From an uncultured Kineothrix sp. (GTDB lineage Bacteria > Bacillota > Clostridia > Lachnospirales > Lachnospiraceae): 53,580 nucleotides of DNA. This document shows positions 43,987-52,047 of the stretch, in pieces. How positions within the stretch are numbered: position 1 is the first letter of the stretch; every line of letters begins with the position of its first letter. The DNA lies in contig CAJUMD010000007.1 in assembly GCA_910587275.1 (NCBI GenBank), forward strand, positions 1 through 53,580, read 5' to 3'. The translations under genes were made by a program, and so were the position numbers. The notes beneath the pieces are model-generated. The model saw nothing but the letters and a program-made list of their open reading frames with translations. It did not search any database and was not told where the DNA came from.

Positions 43987-45417
43987 CTAAACCTTTCCTG
44001 CCAAATAAACGTTGTACAGGTACAGAAGTCCGGGAATATAGGCTACCGCAGCATTTGCAAACATCCGCAGGTATGCATATCCCCGCATGGGAAACCCCGC
44101 ATCTTCCTCACTTCTTATCTGTGAAGGACGGTTTATGAAAATGATGCTCATAAGCAGCACCACATATGTGCTGAAAAAAGCGCCGCAATATTTTGTGATT
44201 CCGATTTTCTGGCAAAAATTCTCCAAATAAAAGGGAGTTTCCAATGCATTGTAATTTCCAAACAGCTTTTCCAGCAGCATCCCGCAATAAGCATAGACCT
44301 CAAACGCCCACGGGCGGCTTGCATAATTTGCCAAAGTAAGGCAAATCATTGCCACAGTCTCAAATAACAGGTTATGCCTGGTCCGTTTTGTATTATATAC
44401 CAGCATAATGGACAGATAGGGCGCCAAATGAAGGTACCAATAGCTGGAACTCTCAAAAGATATAAACATACAGCCCATCGTCAAAAGCGGAATGAAAACG
44501 GCATACCGTTTCCTCTCCTCCTCGTCCCTGACTTCCTTTAAAAAGCAGAAGACACAGACTGCCAGCAGCAGCACGACGGGGGTCGGAACACTTCCGTCCA
44601 GTAACGGCAGCCGGTTCGCCATCAGGCGGTTAAAAATTTCCAATTCAAATATTTTCTTTCTTTCGATTCCGGGGGACAGCGGATCAAACAGCAGGTTGCT
44701 GACAATGAGCACGCTTAAGGAGCCGATGGCATTTAATATGATATTCCATATTTTCTTTTCCCGGAGCACCAGCAGCGGTACAAACAGGAACAGCGCATAC
44801 TGCTTAAACGGAACCGCCAGGGAAAAAAATACCAGAAACTTAATCCGCTCGTCCTTAATGTATGCCCACAGCCCCAGTAAGATAAATACCATTCCGATAA
44901 TGTCCGTCTGCCCGTTTAAACAGATTGCCACATACACCATCATGGAGGACTCGTAAAGGAATGCCCCCCACATCGCCCTTTCTTTGGACATTTTCAGCTC
45001 GCGGCAGATTTTATATACCAGAAAAACCGTAATTGCCAGCGGAATCAGGTACACACATTTCCCGTACAGCCTTGCCTTAAAGAACATGGTAGGCACTTCC
45101 CCTTTAGACCCCCAAAAAATCCATAGCGGCAGCCCCCATACCCCCAAAATGAGGTACATCGGAAAATCATACGTAGCATAAATCCCCAGCCCGTTCTGCA
45201 CCTGGTCATACACGTAATCATAATAGGAAAGAATTCCGTCTCCCTGGAAAATGGCGCCCCAAAAATGATTTTCATACAATACAATCACATTGGTATCGCC
45301 ATAAAAGCAGGATACAAACGGCAAAAAAATCAAAAGCGCCAGCAGAACCCATTCCCACTTATACAGTTTTTGGTTTTCCGTAAAGAAAACCGTAATTCTT
45401 TTCATCTTATCTTTCAT
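43987..45417 (-). CDS. Polytopic GT-C-like membrane protein
   Basis: 476 residues with about eleven hydrophobic segments. FLPFVSCFYGDTNVIVLYENH places acidic residues after the first helix, and ICLNGQTDIIGMVFILLG is a pattern seen in GT-C-type mannosyl- and hexosyltransferases (GT87-like). It lacks a soluble C-terminal domain, ending LYNVYLAGKV. Probably transfers a lipid-linked sugar outside the membrane, or could be a distant Wzy. It lies 13 nt before the stop side of one GT4 gene and 19 nt from the next. No specific family is claimed. Confidence 0.75.
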   Translation of the reverse strand: MKDKMKRITVFFTENQKLYKWEWVLLALLIFLPFVSCFYGDTNVIVLYENHFWGAIFQGDGILSYYDYVYDQVQNGLGIYATYDFPMYLILGVWGLPLWIFWGSKGEVPTMFFKARLYGKCVYLIPLAITVFLVYKICRELKMSKERAMWGAFLYESSMMVYVAICLNGQTDIIGMVFILLGLWAYIKDERIKFLVFFSLAVPFKQYALFLFVPLLVLREKKIWNIILNAIGSLSVLIVSNLLFDPLSPGIERKKIFELEIFNRLMANRLPLLDGSVPTPVVLLLAVCVFCFLKEVRDEEERKRYAVFIPLLTMGCMFISFESSSYWYLHLAPYLSIMLVYNTKRTRHNLLFETVAMICLTLANYASRPWAFEVYAYCGMLLEKLFGNYNALETPFYLENFCQKIGITKYCGAFFSTYVVLLMSIIFINRPSQIRSEEDAGFPMRGYAYLRMFANAAVAYIPGLLYLYNVYLAGKV

Positions 45418-45430
45418 GACTTATCTATTC

Positions 45431-46603
45431 CTATCCCTTTCCGTCCGCTCCGTCCGCAAGCCGCCGTATCTGTTCCACATACCGTTCGTTGCTAAAATCC
45501 CCTGCACGTTCCAGCGATGCCGCCGCCTGTCTGTTCCGGTATTCCCGGTCCGTAAACATCCTTGCCATTTCCCCCGCCAGGCGCCGTTCCTCCCCGCTGA
45601 TGCGTGAAGCGTCCAAATCCTTATCCGGGCTCATGTTCGGGAGCAGCACGCCGTAAATGTCCTCCCCGCTTTGCAGGATTTCCCGCGGTCCGGTAAGGCA
45701 GTCCGTGGCAATCACCGGAATCCCCAGTGCCATTGCTTCCACTAAGGCATTGGGAAATCCTTCATGGTAAGATGTCAGTACATACAGCCCTGCCGCCCCC
45801 AAATAAGGAAAAGGATTCCGCTGCATTCCGGTAAAATATACCTGTTCTGCCACGCCAAGTTCTTCCGCCAGAATCCGGTACTCCCGGAAATCCCCTTCGC
45901 CGATAATCATCAGTTTCGCCCCGGGAACCGTCCTGTGCATCACCGCAAAGGCTTTGAGCAGATGCCAAAATCCTTTCACGTCATCCTCCCGGCCCATGGA
46001 AACTATGATGTCTGCCCGGTCCGCCCAGGGAAGCTCCGGTCCGGTTCCTGCCGCCTGCTTCCGCAGGGCCGCTGCATCCAGCGGATTATAGAGCGTTACC
46101 GCCTTACTGCAAAGGTAGCGCTCCCGTACCTCCTCCTCGATGCGTTTGGAACAGCAGACCACCAAATCCGCACGTTTGGAAAACAGCCGTATCTTCCGCA
46201 CGTTTTCCATATCCATGTAACTGCGGATACCTACCCAGATCCGTGCGGACCTGCCGGAAAAGACATTAACCATATTCGCACTGGGACCGAAACTGTAAGC
46301 AATGTCGATTCCCATCTTCCGCTTCAGTTTCCGAACCGCCATACTCCTTTTTGCGATATTAAGCGCTTTTCCCCAAAGACTTTCCTTCACCCCCATATGG
46401 AGATCCACCACTTGCAGTCCGCGGATGTCATAGGCAATATCCCTGGAATCAAACAGGACGATGCAAACGTCATAATAGGGCTCCAAAAGCCGTGCCGTCA
46501 TGACACATACGCGTTCAAAACCACCCTGGTGGAGCATCGGCACAATCAGCATGATTTTCTTTCTTTTATTATATTTGTTCCCATTCGCCGTACTGGTTTT
46601 CAT
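45431..46603 (-). CDS. GT4 glycosyltransferase
   Basis: 390 residues from ATG 46603; a GTG at 46624 overlaps the upstream stop (GTGA) but its ribosome site is only 3 nt away. MLIVPMLHQGGFERVCVMTA, IVSMGREDDVKGFWHLL and the E-x7-E motif EGFPNALVE define a GT-B retaining enzyme. ATDCLTGPREIL follows. The likely job is one linkage of the repeat unit. The end is 13 nt upstream of the membrane GT-C-like gene. Confidence 0.9.
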   Translation of the reverse strand: MKTSTANGNKYNKRKKIMLIVPMLHQGGFERVCVMTARLLEPYYDVCIVLFDSRDIAYDIRGLQVVDLHMGVKESLWGKALNIAKRSMAVRKLKRKMGIDIAYSFGPSANMVNVFSGRSARIWVGIRSYMDMENVRKIRLFSKRADLVVCCSKRIEEEVRERYLCSKAVTLYNPLDAAALRKQAAGTGPELPWADRADIIVSMGREDDVKGFWHLLKAFAVMHRTVPGAKLMIIGEGDFREYRILAEELGVAEQVYFTGMQRNPFPYLGAAGLYVLTSYHEGFPNALVEAMALGIPVIATDCLTGPREILQSGEDIYGVLLPNMSPDKDLDASRISGEERRLAGEMARMFTDREYRNRQAAASLERAGDFSNERYVEQIRRLADGADGKG

Positions 46604-46620
46604 GACTACCCGCTTCCCTG

Positions 46621-47805
46621 TCACCTTTCCTGCGCCATCTTCCCGGTCAGGTAAAAGCGCTCCAACCTTGCCGCCTGCTCTTTCACATCAAAACCTGCGT
46701 CCCTGATGACCCTGCTCATATCTTCCCTTTGATATCCCGCTTCCAAATGGTTTTCCACGCATTCCGCCCATAGGTCGGCGGGTTCGTCAATATCCTTAAA
46801 GTCAACCAACCCGCTCACGCCCACTTCAAACGTAATCCGGTTGGAAACCAGGCACCGCAGCCCTGCTGCCTGGGCCTCCACCACGGTCCCCGGAAGGCCT
46901 TCAAATCTGGAAGGAAACAGAAAAAAATCAAATATTTGGTAAAATTTTTCCACGTTTTTCCGGTTTCCCATAAACATAACGTCCCCGGCAATGCCAAGCG
47001 CTTTCGCCTGTGCCTTCGCCTGTGCCATCCCGCTCCCTTCCCCAAGAAGCATCAGCACACAGCGTTTTCCCTTTGCGGACATCCTGCGGCAAAGGCAGGC
47101 AAAAATTTCCAACAGAAATTCATGGTTTTTGGCATAATGGAACCTTCCCACGTGCCCAATAACATAGCAGTCCTGCAGCCCCAGCTTCCTGCGCAGCCGG
47201 TTCCGCACCGCCTCGTCGTATCGAAATTTCTCCGCATCGATGGCATTGGGAATCAGGTATGCCTTGGGCGAACGGTTCCAATTCCTGCCAAACACCGATT
47301 CCCCCGCTTCCTTGGAACAGGCAAAGCAATAGTCTGCCCGCCTCCAAAGCGGAAGACGCAGCAGCCTCGTCATAAGCCCTTTCACGCCCCGGTCCACCCC
47401 CGCGCTTCTGGCATGGGCACACAAGACCGGTATTCCCGCCCGTTTCGCTTCCGGCAGGTAAATGGATGCCGTACTGGTCATATGCCCCTGCACTACGGCA
47501 AATTCCCGGTGCCTGTGGAAAAAATCCCGCGCCGCTTTTTTGTAAGGCAGGTAATTATATCCCTTAAACTTGGGCAGGACATAAACTTTCCCGCCCAAAG
47601 CCTTTATTTCCGCATCATAATATTCCGGTATCCTCCGGACGGCGCCGCCTTTTCTCCTGCCGTCCGTTTTCTGATGGACGAGAAAATCAAACTGCACCTT
47701 CTCCCTGTCCATACAGCGGTACAGGTCCATGATACGGCTTTCCGCACCGCCAAGGCTTAATCCCCCCAACACATGCAGTACGCGTACCGGTTTTCCCATA
47801 TCCAT
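46621..47805 (-). CDS. GT4 glycosyltransferase (EpsF/AmsK-like)
   Basis: 394 residues. RVLHVLGGLSLGGAESRIMD at the N-terminus, VIGHVGRFHYAKNHEFLLEI in the donor domain, and EGLPGTVVEAQAAGLRCL are the combination seen in exopolysaccharide enzymes named EpsF or AmsK (galactosyl- or glucosyltransferases). AGGAG lies 5 nt before ATG 47805. It ends where the next GT4 may begin. Sugar not assigned. Confidence 0.92.
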   Translation of the reverse strand: MDMGKPVRVLHVLGGLSLGGAESRIMDLYRCMDREKVQFDFLVHQKTDGRRKGGAVRRIPEYYDAEIKALGGKVYVLPKFKGYNYLPYKKAARDFFHRHREFAVVQGHMTSTASIYLPEAKRAGIPVLCAHARSAGVDRGVKGLMTRLLRLPLWRRADYCFACSKEAGESVFGRNWNRSPKAYLIPNAIDAEKFRYDEAVRNRLRRKLGLQDCYVIGHVGRFHYAKNHEFLLEIFACLCRRMSAKGKRCVLMLLGEGSGMAQAKAQAKALGIAGDVMFMGNRKNVEKFYQIFDFFLFPSRFEGLPGTVVEAQAAGLRCLVSNRITFEVGVSGLVDFKDIDEPADLWAECVENHLEAGYQREDMSRVIRDAGFDVKEQAARLERFYLTGKMAQER

Positions 47806-47852
47806 TCCATCTCCTCTCTATCCGGTTTTTCGGTTATTTCATCTGTTGTTTC

Positions 47853-48629
47853 TCAGTTTTTTGCCCGGTTTATATCCGCTTTTCCCTTCGTGTCCCGCAG
47901 TTGCAGCAATTTCACCAGCATCTGTTTTGCCAGTGCCAGCAGGTATTCCGCCAGCCGTCCGAATACCGTCCGTCCCGCCGGCGGCTGTTCCAGGTATTCG
48001 CCGAAAGATACCACGTCTTCTTCTTCCAAAATCCGGCGGTATTTTTCCATCTCTTTCCCGTTTACGGTATTCGTATGCACCACCATGGTGGTAAATCCAC
48101 GTTTTCTTTTGAAACTGCTCTCCAGCCGGAAGGAAACCGGATAAAACACCATTCCCATCCACCGGTACGGACGGCTCCCAAACCCGTCAGTCACCCTGCG
48201 AAACCCCGTCTGCTTTAATGCCTTCAGGGTATTCTTATCATAGGAATGGGCCGGCGCCATGAAAATATCCGTCCGGATTCCGTGGGACTCCAAAATTTCC
48301 CTGCCCCGTTCCAGCATTTCCACCTGCCGCCCGTAAGGCACACCCGCAAACTCGGAAAATCCGTTCAGAGGAAACATCCCCCCCTTTTTCTCCGTGTACA
48401 AATGCCGGTAACCGTGCAGCGCCACCACCCAGCCGCTTTCCTGGAGCTGTTTCACATACTGCCAAAATTCCGGGTTTTCCGCCCCCCGGTTTAAATTCCC
48501 GTCCCGGTTATCCGGCACCACCCCAATCAGGGGGTTCACCCCATACCGCTCCAAAAGTTCCCGGAATGCATGGAATTTCTCCCAATCCATGGCGGGAGAG
48601 ATATCATCGATGCGAATCGCTGTTTTCAT
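47853..48629 (-). CDS. DUF2334 polysaccharide deacetylase-like protein
   Basis: 258 residues from MKTAIRIDD; GTG 48641, four codons upstream with GGAAAGG just before it, is an alternative. The frame to 48755 enters the neighbouring gene. IRIDDISPAMDWEKF contributes the Asp-Asp metal and base residues, ALHGYRHLY the H-x3-H, and IFMAPAHSYD the later His: a full NodB-type site of the DUF2334 family. No signal peptide. It could remove an N-acetyl group from a precursor, which would give the free amine that the adjacent formyltransferase needs; that link is inference from adjacency. Confidence 0.85.
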   Translation of the reverse strand: MKTAIRIDDISPAMDWEKFHAFRELLERYGVNPLIGVVPDNRDGNLNRGAENPEFWQYVKQLQESGWVVALHGYRHLYTEKKGGMFPLNGFSEFAGVPYGRQVEMLERGREILESHGIRTDIFMAPAHSYDKNTLKALKQTGFRRVTDGFGSRPYRWMGMVFYPVSFRLESSFKRKRGFTTMVVHTNTVNGKEMEKYRRILEEEDVVSFGEYLEQPPAGRTVFGRLAEYLLALAKQMLVKLLQLRDTKGKADINRAKN

Positions 48630-48715
48630 GCCGTTTTCCACGTTACCTTTCCTGTTGTTCCATCCGCTCGGAACCCGAAGTTGCAAACTGCCTGTTCTCC
48701 CATCCGCTGTCCGGC

Positions 48716-49636
48716 TTACGCAAGCACATCCCCTGTGACCAATTCCCGTCCGCACTCATAACGGTCAATAAGCAGCGAGCCGTCCACCGTCCGCACGATG
48801 GGTTTGCCGTCGAACACATCCACCACTTCCCCCGGCGCATATGCGGAAAAATCAATCATTTCATCAAATGGGTGTGCTTCCCATACCGTCACCCGTTCTT
48901 CCCCGCACAGGGCAAAAGCGCCGGGAAACGGAGCCGCCACCCCGCGGATTAAATTATAAATATTCCTTGTCCGCTCGTGGAAATCAATCTTCCCGTCCGC
49001 TGCCGTCCGCTTCTGGTACCACGAGTCAAAATCTTTTGACTCCGTCCGCACTGCGATATTCTTCTCCCGGTATGCCTTAAGCAGTTTCTTTATCAGGTTC
49101 TTGGAGCAAATCATGTTTTTATACTGCGCCGTGCGGATATCGTCATGGGGCGTAATGGAAAACATCTCCGTGGCGAATACGTTGGGGCTGTCCGCCTTTT
49201 CGTCATACCGGAACAGGTTTAAGTTAAAACGGGTATCCCCCAAAATAATCGACCAGTTAAGCGGCGACCTCCCCCTGCCGAACGGCAGGTATCCGCTGTT
49301 CCCATGGAACCCGTACACACCGTAAGTAAATTTATCCAAAACCTCCGGGGGAATCAGCCTCTGCCATCCCATGGAAACCGCAATTTCAAATTCATTTTCC
49401 GCCATAAACGCTTTTGTTTTATCATCCGTCAGAAAATAGCTGTCCGCCTCGAACACCGGAATCCCGTACTTTTCCGTCAGCACCGAAAGCCCCTTAAACC
49501 CCGACACCCGATTCCGCTCCAGCACTTCCCTGCTAATGGTAATCACCAGGTCCACCGGGCAGATTTGCCGGTGGATAAATTCCACAATATTCTCCGAGGT
49601 ATCTTTCACGCCGAAAACCACTACTTTATACCGCAT
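48716..49636 (-). CDS. Formyltransferase family protein (sugar N-formyltransferase-like)
   Basis: 306 residues from MRYKVVVFG (GGGAGG 6 nt upstream). Longer frames begin in the tandem repeat and are rejected. YGFHGNSGYLPFGRGRSPLN is the conserved loop of the formyl-transferase fold (His and LP-RG-P-W), though the Asn usually found two residues before His is replaced by Gly. NLIRGVAAPFPGAF marks a C-terminal domain like that of ArnA and Fmt. It transfers formyl from N10-formyl-tetrahydrofolate to an amino sugar in related enzymes (ArnA, VioF). No 4-amino-sugar aminotransferase gene is in the window. Followed by the deacetylase-like gene. Confidence 0.85.
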   Translation of the reverse strand: MRYKVVVFGVKDTSENIVEFIHRQICPVDLVITISREVLERNRVSGFKGLSVLTEKYGIPVFEADSYFLTDDKTKAFMAENEFEIAVSMGWQRLIPPEVLDKFTYGVYGFHGNSGYLPFGRGRSPLNWSIILGDTRFNLNLFRYDEKADSPNVFATEMFSITPHDDIRTAQYKNMICSKNLIKKLLKAYREKNIAVRTESKDFDSWYQKRTAADGKIDFHERTRNIYNLIRGVAAPFPGAFALCGEERVTVWEAHPFDEMIDFSAYAPGEVVDVFDGKPIVRTVDGSLLIDRYECGRELVTGDVLA

Positions 49637-49648
49637 CCTCATCCTCCC

Positions 49649-49740
49649 GTTTTCCAAGTTTCCGTTTTCCAAGTTTCCTTTTTCCAAGATTCCTGTTTTC
49701 CAGGCTTGCTTTATTTCAGGTTTGCTTTATTTCAGGTTTT
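49649..49740. repeat. 15/16-bp tandem repeats between two genes
   Basis: Four units of GTTTTCCAAGTTTCC-type (15 bp, the first two exact: 49649-49663, 49664-49678; later ones diverged to 49708), then two 16-bp units of CTTTATTTCAGGTTTG-type (49709-49724 and 49725-49740). The last holds the final codons and TAA of the epimerase gene, so its stop region is duplicated. Confidence 0.88.
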
Positions 49741-50704
49741 CCTTATACCAGTCAATCGCCAACGCAATCCCCCTGGCAAAATCATATTCCGGGTCATATC
49801 CCAAAAGTTCCCTTGCTTTGGATATGTCCGCATTGGAATCCCTGATATCCCCCAGTCTCGGAGGACCAAACTCCGGTTCCACTTCCACATGGAGCGCCTT
49901 ACACAAATCGTAATAAACATCAATCAGGTACTCCCTGCCCCCCGCGCCGATATTATAAGCATTTCCCGCCGCGTCGCCGGATGCCAGGCAGGCTTTTAAG
50001 TTCGCCTCAATGACATTGTCGATATAAGTGAAGTCCCTCGACTGCTTCCCGTCCCCGTTAATCACGGGAACTTCCCCGTTCAAAAGCAGCCGGATGAACT
50101 TCGGGATAACCGCCGCATAAGCCCCGTCCGGGTCCTGTCTCCTGCCGAAAACATTAAAATAACGCAGCCCGTATGTGTCCAGCCCGTATAATTCCTTATA
50201 CAGTCTGCCGTATTCCTCGTCCACCCGTTTCGTCAGCGCATAGGGGGACAATACCCTGCCTTCCGCCCCTTCTTTCTTCGGAAGCTGCGGATGGTCGCCG
50301 TAAACGGAAGAACTGGATGCGTAAACAAATTTTTTCACCCCGTTCTGCCTTGCCGCCTCCATCATGTTCAATGTGCCGCGTATATTGATTTCTTCATACA
50401 GCAGCGGCATTTCGATACTCCTCGGCACGCTTCCCCATGCCGCCTGGTTCAATACATAATCCACGCCCTTTGCCGCTTCCATGCATGTATCCAGTTCCCG
50501 GATATCGCCTTTTAAAAACGTAAACCGTTCCGACCTGGTAAACGGTTCGATGTTTTCATACTTTCCGGTGGAAAGGTCGTCCAGACACCGCACCGTATAG
50601 CCCATATCCAAAAGCGCTTCACAGAGGTTGGAACCGATAAACCCTGCCCCGCCCGTTACAAGAAACGTACTGCCGTCCTCAAATTTCAAATCCTGATATC
50701 CCAT
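49727..50704 (-). CDS. UDP-N-acetylglucosamine 4-epimerase-like (WbpP type)
   Basis: 325 residues from MGYQDLKF (AAGGA 7 nt upstream); the frame to 50734 starts at TTG. GGAGFIG at 18-24 binds NAD; NQAAWGSVPRSI, YASSSSVYGD, YALTK and GDGKQSRDFTYIDNV are the block order of WbpP/Gne-type extended SDRs. These interconvert UDP-GlcNAc and UDP-GalNAc (some also the uronic acids). It is the first gene after the operon promoter. The sugar specificity is from family resemblance only. Confidence 0.88.
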   Translation of the reverse strand: MGYQDLKFEDGSTFLVTGGAGFIGSNLCEALLDMGYTVRCLDDLSTGKYENIEPFTRSERFTFLKGDIRELDTCMEAAKGVDYVLNQAAWGSVPRSIEMPLLYEEINIRGTLNMMEAARQNGVKKFVYASSSSVYGDHPQLPKKEGAEGRVLSPYALTKRVDEEYGRLYKELYGLDTYGLRYFNVFGRRQDPDGAYAAVIPKFIRLLLNGEVPVINGDGKQSRDFTYIDNVIEANLKACLASGDAAGNAYNIGAGGREYLIDVYYDLCKALHVEVEPEFGPPRLGDIRDSNADISKARELLGYDPEYDFARGIALAIDWYKENLK

Positions 50705-50801
50705 TTTATTTTCCTTCTGCGCCAATCCGCGCAAAATCTCCTTTCCGTTTTTTGATTCTGTTTTATCTGCATTTATTACTTATTATTTCCAAATCAGATA
50801 T

Positions 50802-50830
50802 AGTTTACCACATGTAAGGGAGATTTACAA
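50802..50830 (-). promoter_or_regulatory. Promoter of the main polysaccharide cluster
   Basis: On the minus strand TTGTAA (50830-50825), 17 bp, then TAAACT (50807-50802) preceded by TGG, giving an extended -10. The predicted start near 50795 leaves about 90 nt of leader before the epimerase ATG. Confidence 0.6.
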
Positions 50831-50895
50831 TTTTTCCTTAAAATTTAAAACTTTGCACGTAACCGTTCAGTCTGACATGTTATGTTTAGAGAGAC

Positions 50896-50966
50896 GCATG
50901 GGCGGAAGACGTTCGCGGGGCGGCGGCAGCGGGATTGGCTGTCCCGCAAACGTCTCCCGCCCGTGC
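50896..50966. other. GC-rich hairpin between divergent promoters
   Basis: Left arm GGGCGGAAGACGTTCGCGGG and right arm CCCGCAAACGTCTCCCGCCC pair over 18 of 20 positions, with a further GCA/TGC at the outside and a 23-nt loop. No T-run follows on either strand. It lies between the two divergent promoters, so it could be a regulatory DNA or RNA structure. Confidence 0.75.
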
Positions 50967-51001
50967 CGGGTAAAAAGGGAGCATGGTAATATGAAAAAAG
51001 A

Positions 51002-51030
51002 TTGATAGGCACAAAGGGAACCAGTATAAT
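51002..51030 (+). promoter_or_regulatory. Promoter of the membrane protein gene
   Basis: TTGATA (51002-51007), 17 bp and TATAAT (51025-51030), an almost perfect sigma-A promoter, 52 nt before ATG 51082 with AAAGGAG in between. Confidence 0.85.
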
Positions 51031-51081
51031 AAAAACGGGACGGTCATCCGTTCCTGATTCTGACAAAGGAGAGGACTGCAA

Positions 51082-51840
51082 ATGGAAAGCTGCCATACAA
51101 ACTATACCATAACGATAGAAGAAGGGGAATTAATCCTAAACAACAGCAAAAAAGGCAAACGGGCGGCATACCTTATGTTTTCGGTTCGTTTCATGGGATT
51201 TTCAGCCCTCATCCTTTCCTTTGGCCTTACCATGTATCTTACTTACGTCATTTTCCGTGAATGCATTACGGATGCAACCCTCGCAAACTGTATTCCGTTA
51301 GGCTCCATCTTTGCCACCTTCGGCTCCGCGGTGATTTCGGTGCTTTCCCTCTACTGCGGCAAACAAAGCAGCATGTTCCGTGAAAACCTTTCCGCGCTGC
51401 ATGAACAAATCCCCGAAATGTCTTCCTGGAAAAGATGGCCGTTCCAAAAAAGATATGGCAGGGAACGGACAGGTTTACGGAGCTTTCATTACTATACCTT
51501 AAAAAATCCCCGAATCACTTTCCAAAGCGGCACACTGCGCCTGACCATGGCGCTTCCCACATGCACGGCGGATTTTTATGATCTCCCCATCCTTTTGGGC
51601 GCCATAAAAATGGCCGCCTTTTACAGATATTTTTCCCATGCCGCCTTCCAATCCAAAAATACGGGACAACAGAAAGATTTGTTTACTTTTCATTGCACAT
51701 GGATGATTTACCGGCATATCATCCGGTATAAGGCAGGTGTCTTTCTCATTTTGGCAGGTTCCGAGTTTGTTTTGGCAAGTATTCTCTTTTCTTTTTATTA
51801 CGGAAACATCCAAAAATTTGTCTTTTTATTTAACCGGTAA
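51082..51840 (+). CDS. Unknown membrane protein
   Basis: 252 residues; AAAGGAG 9 nt before the ATG. I do not recognise the family. Visible are a polar N-terminus (1-28), two hydrophobic helices (about 29-56 and 68-90), a basic stretch with tryptophans (about 112-130), a middle region of unclear fold and a C-terminal helix (about 222-246). It has its own strong promoter and is divergent from the polysaccharide cluster. No visible link to the integrase or the sugar genes; it may be chromosomal backbone. Confidence 0.75.
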   Translation: MESCHTNYTITIEEGELILNNSKKGKRAAYLMFSVRFMGFSALILSFGLTMYLTYVIFRECITDATLANCIPLGSIFATFGSAVISVLSLYCGKQSSMFRENLSALHEQIPEMSSWKRWPFQKRYGRERTGLRSFHYYTLKNPRITFQSGTLRLTMALPTCTADFYDLPILLGAIKMAAFYRYFSHAAFQSKNTGQQKDLFTFHCTWMIYRHIIRYKAGVFLILAGSEFVLASILFSFYYGNIQKFVFLFNR

Positions 51841-51918
51841 TACTTTCTTCCTTCTGTTGTCCCGTTAACGGTTTTTGCGGTTCTTTCTTTTTATTCGGTA
51901 TCCCGTTTATTTTTTCGT

Positions 51919-51931
51919 TTTTGTTGTAAAA
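51919..51931. repeat. 13-bp repeat, left of the integrase
   Basis: TTTTGTTGTAAAA, also found at 53466-53478 on the other side of the integrase in the same orientation. Both have a second TGTTGTAATT-like element within 20 bp. Possibly integrase arm- or core-type sites. Confidence 0.5.
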
Positions 51932-52011
51932 AATGTTGTAATTGGAGCCGGAAGATACCGCAGACCGGTTGTTTCCTCTGTGCCGCCGCGCTTCCCCATG
52001 CATCTTTATAG

Positions 52012-52037
52012 AAAGCCCCGCATTGCGGCAGGGCTTT
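52012..52037. terminator. Terminator hairpin at the integrase 3' end
   Basis: AAAGCCC (52012-52018) pairs with GGGCTTT (52031-52037) around a 12-nt loop, followed by T/A-rich sequence on both strands. It lies about 10 nt beyond the integrase stop, and may serve both convergent genes. Confidence 0.7.
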
Positions 52038-52047
52038 TATAAAATCC

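Larger units (their letters stand above)
50705..51081. other. Intergenic region between divergent genes
   Basis: About 375 bp holding the promoter of the main minus-strand cluster, a strong GC-rich hairpin (50896-50966) and the plus-strand promoter of the membrane protein gene (see separate entries). The open frame at 50845-51096 is a shadow of these elements. Confidence 0.75.
51841..52047. other. Intergenic region downstream of two convergent genes
   Basis: About 207 bp. Contains CCGTTAACGG followed by T5 (51862-51876), too short a stem to be a sure terminator of the membrane protein gene; the repeat TTTTGTTGTAAAA (51919-51931); and the hairpin at 52012-52037. Confidence 0.6.

Noticed and set aside
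51862..51876. Terminator after the plus-strand membrane protein gene
   Set aside because: CCGTTAACGG has only 3-4 bp of stem; too weak to call with confidence.
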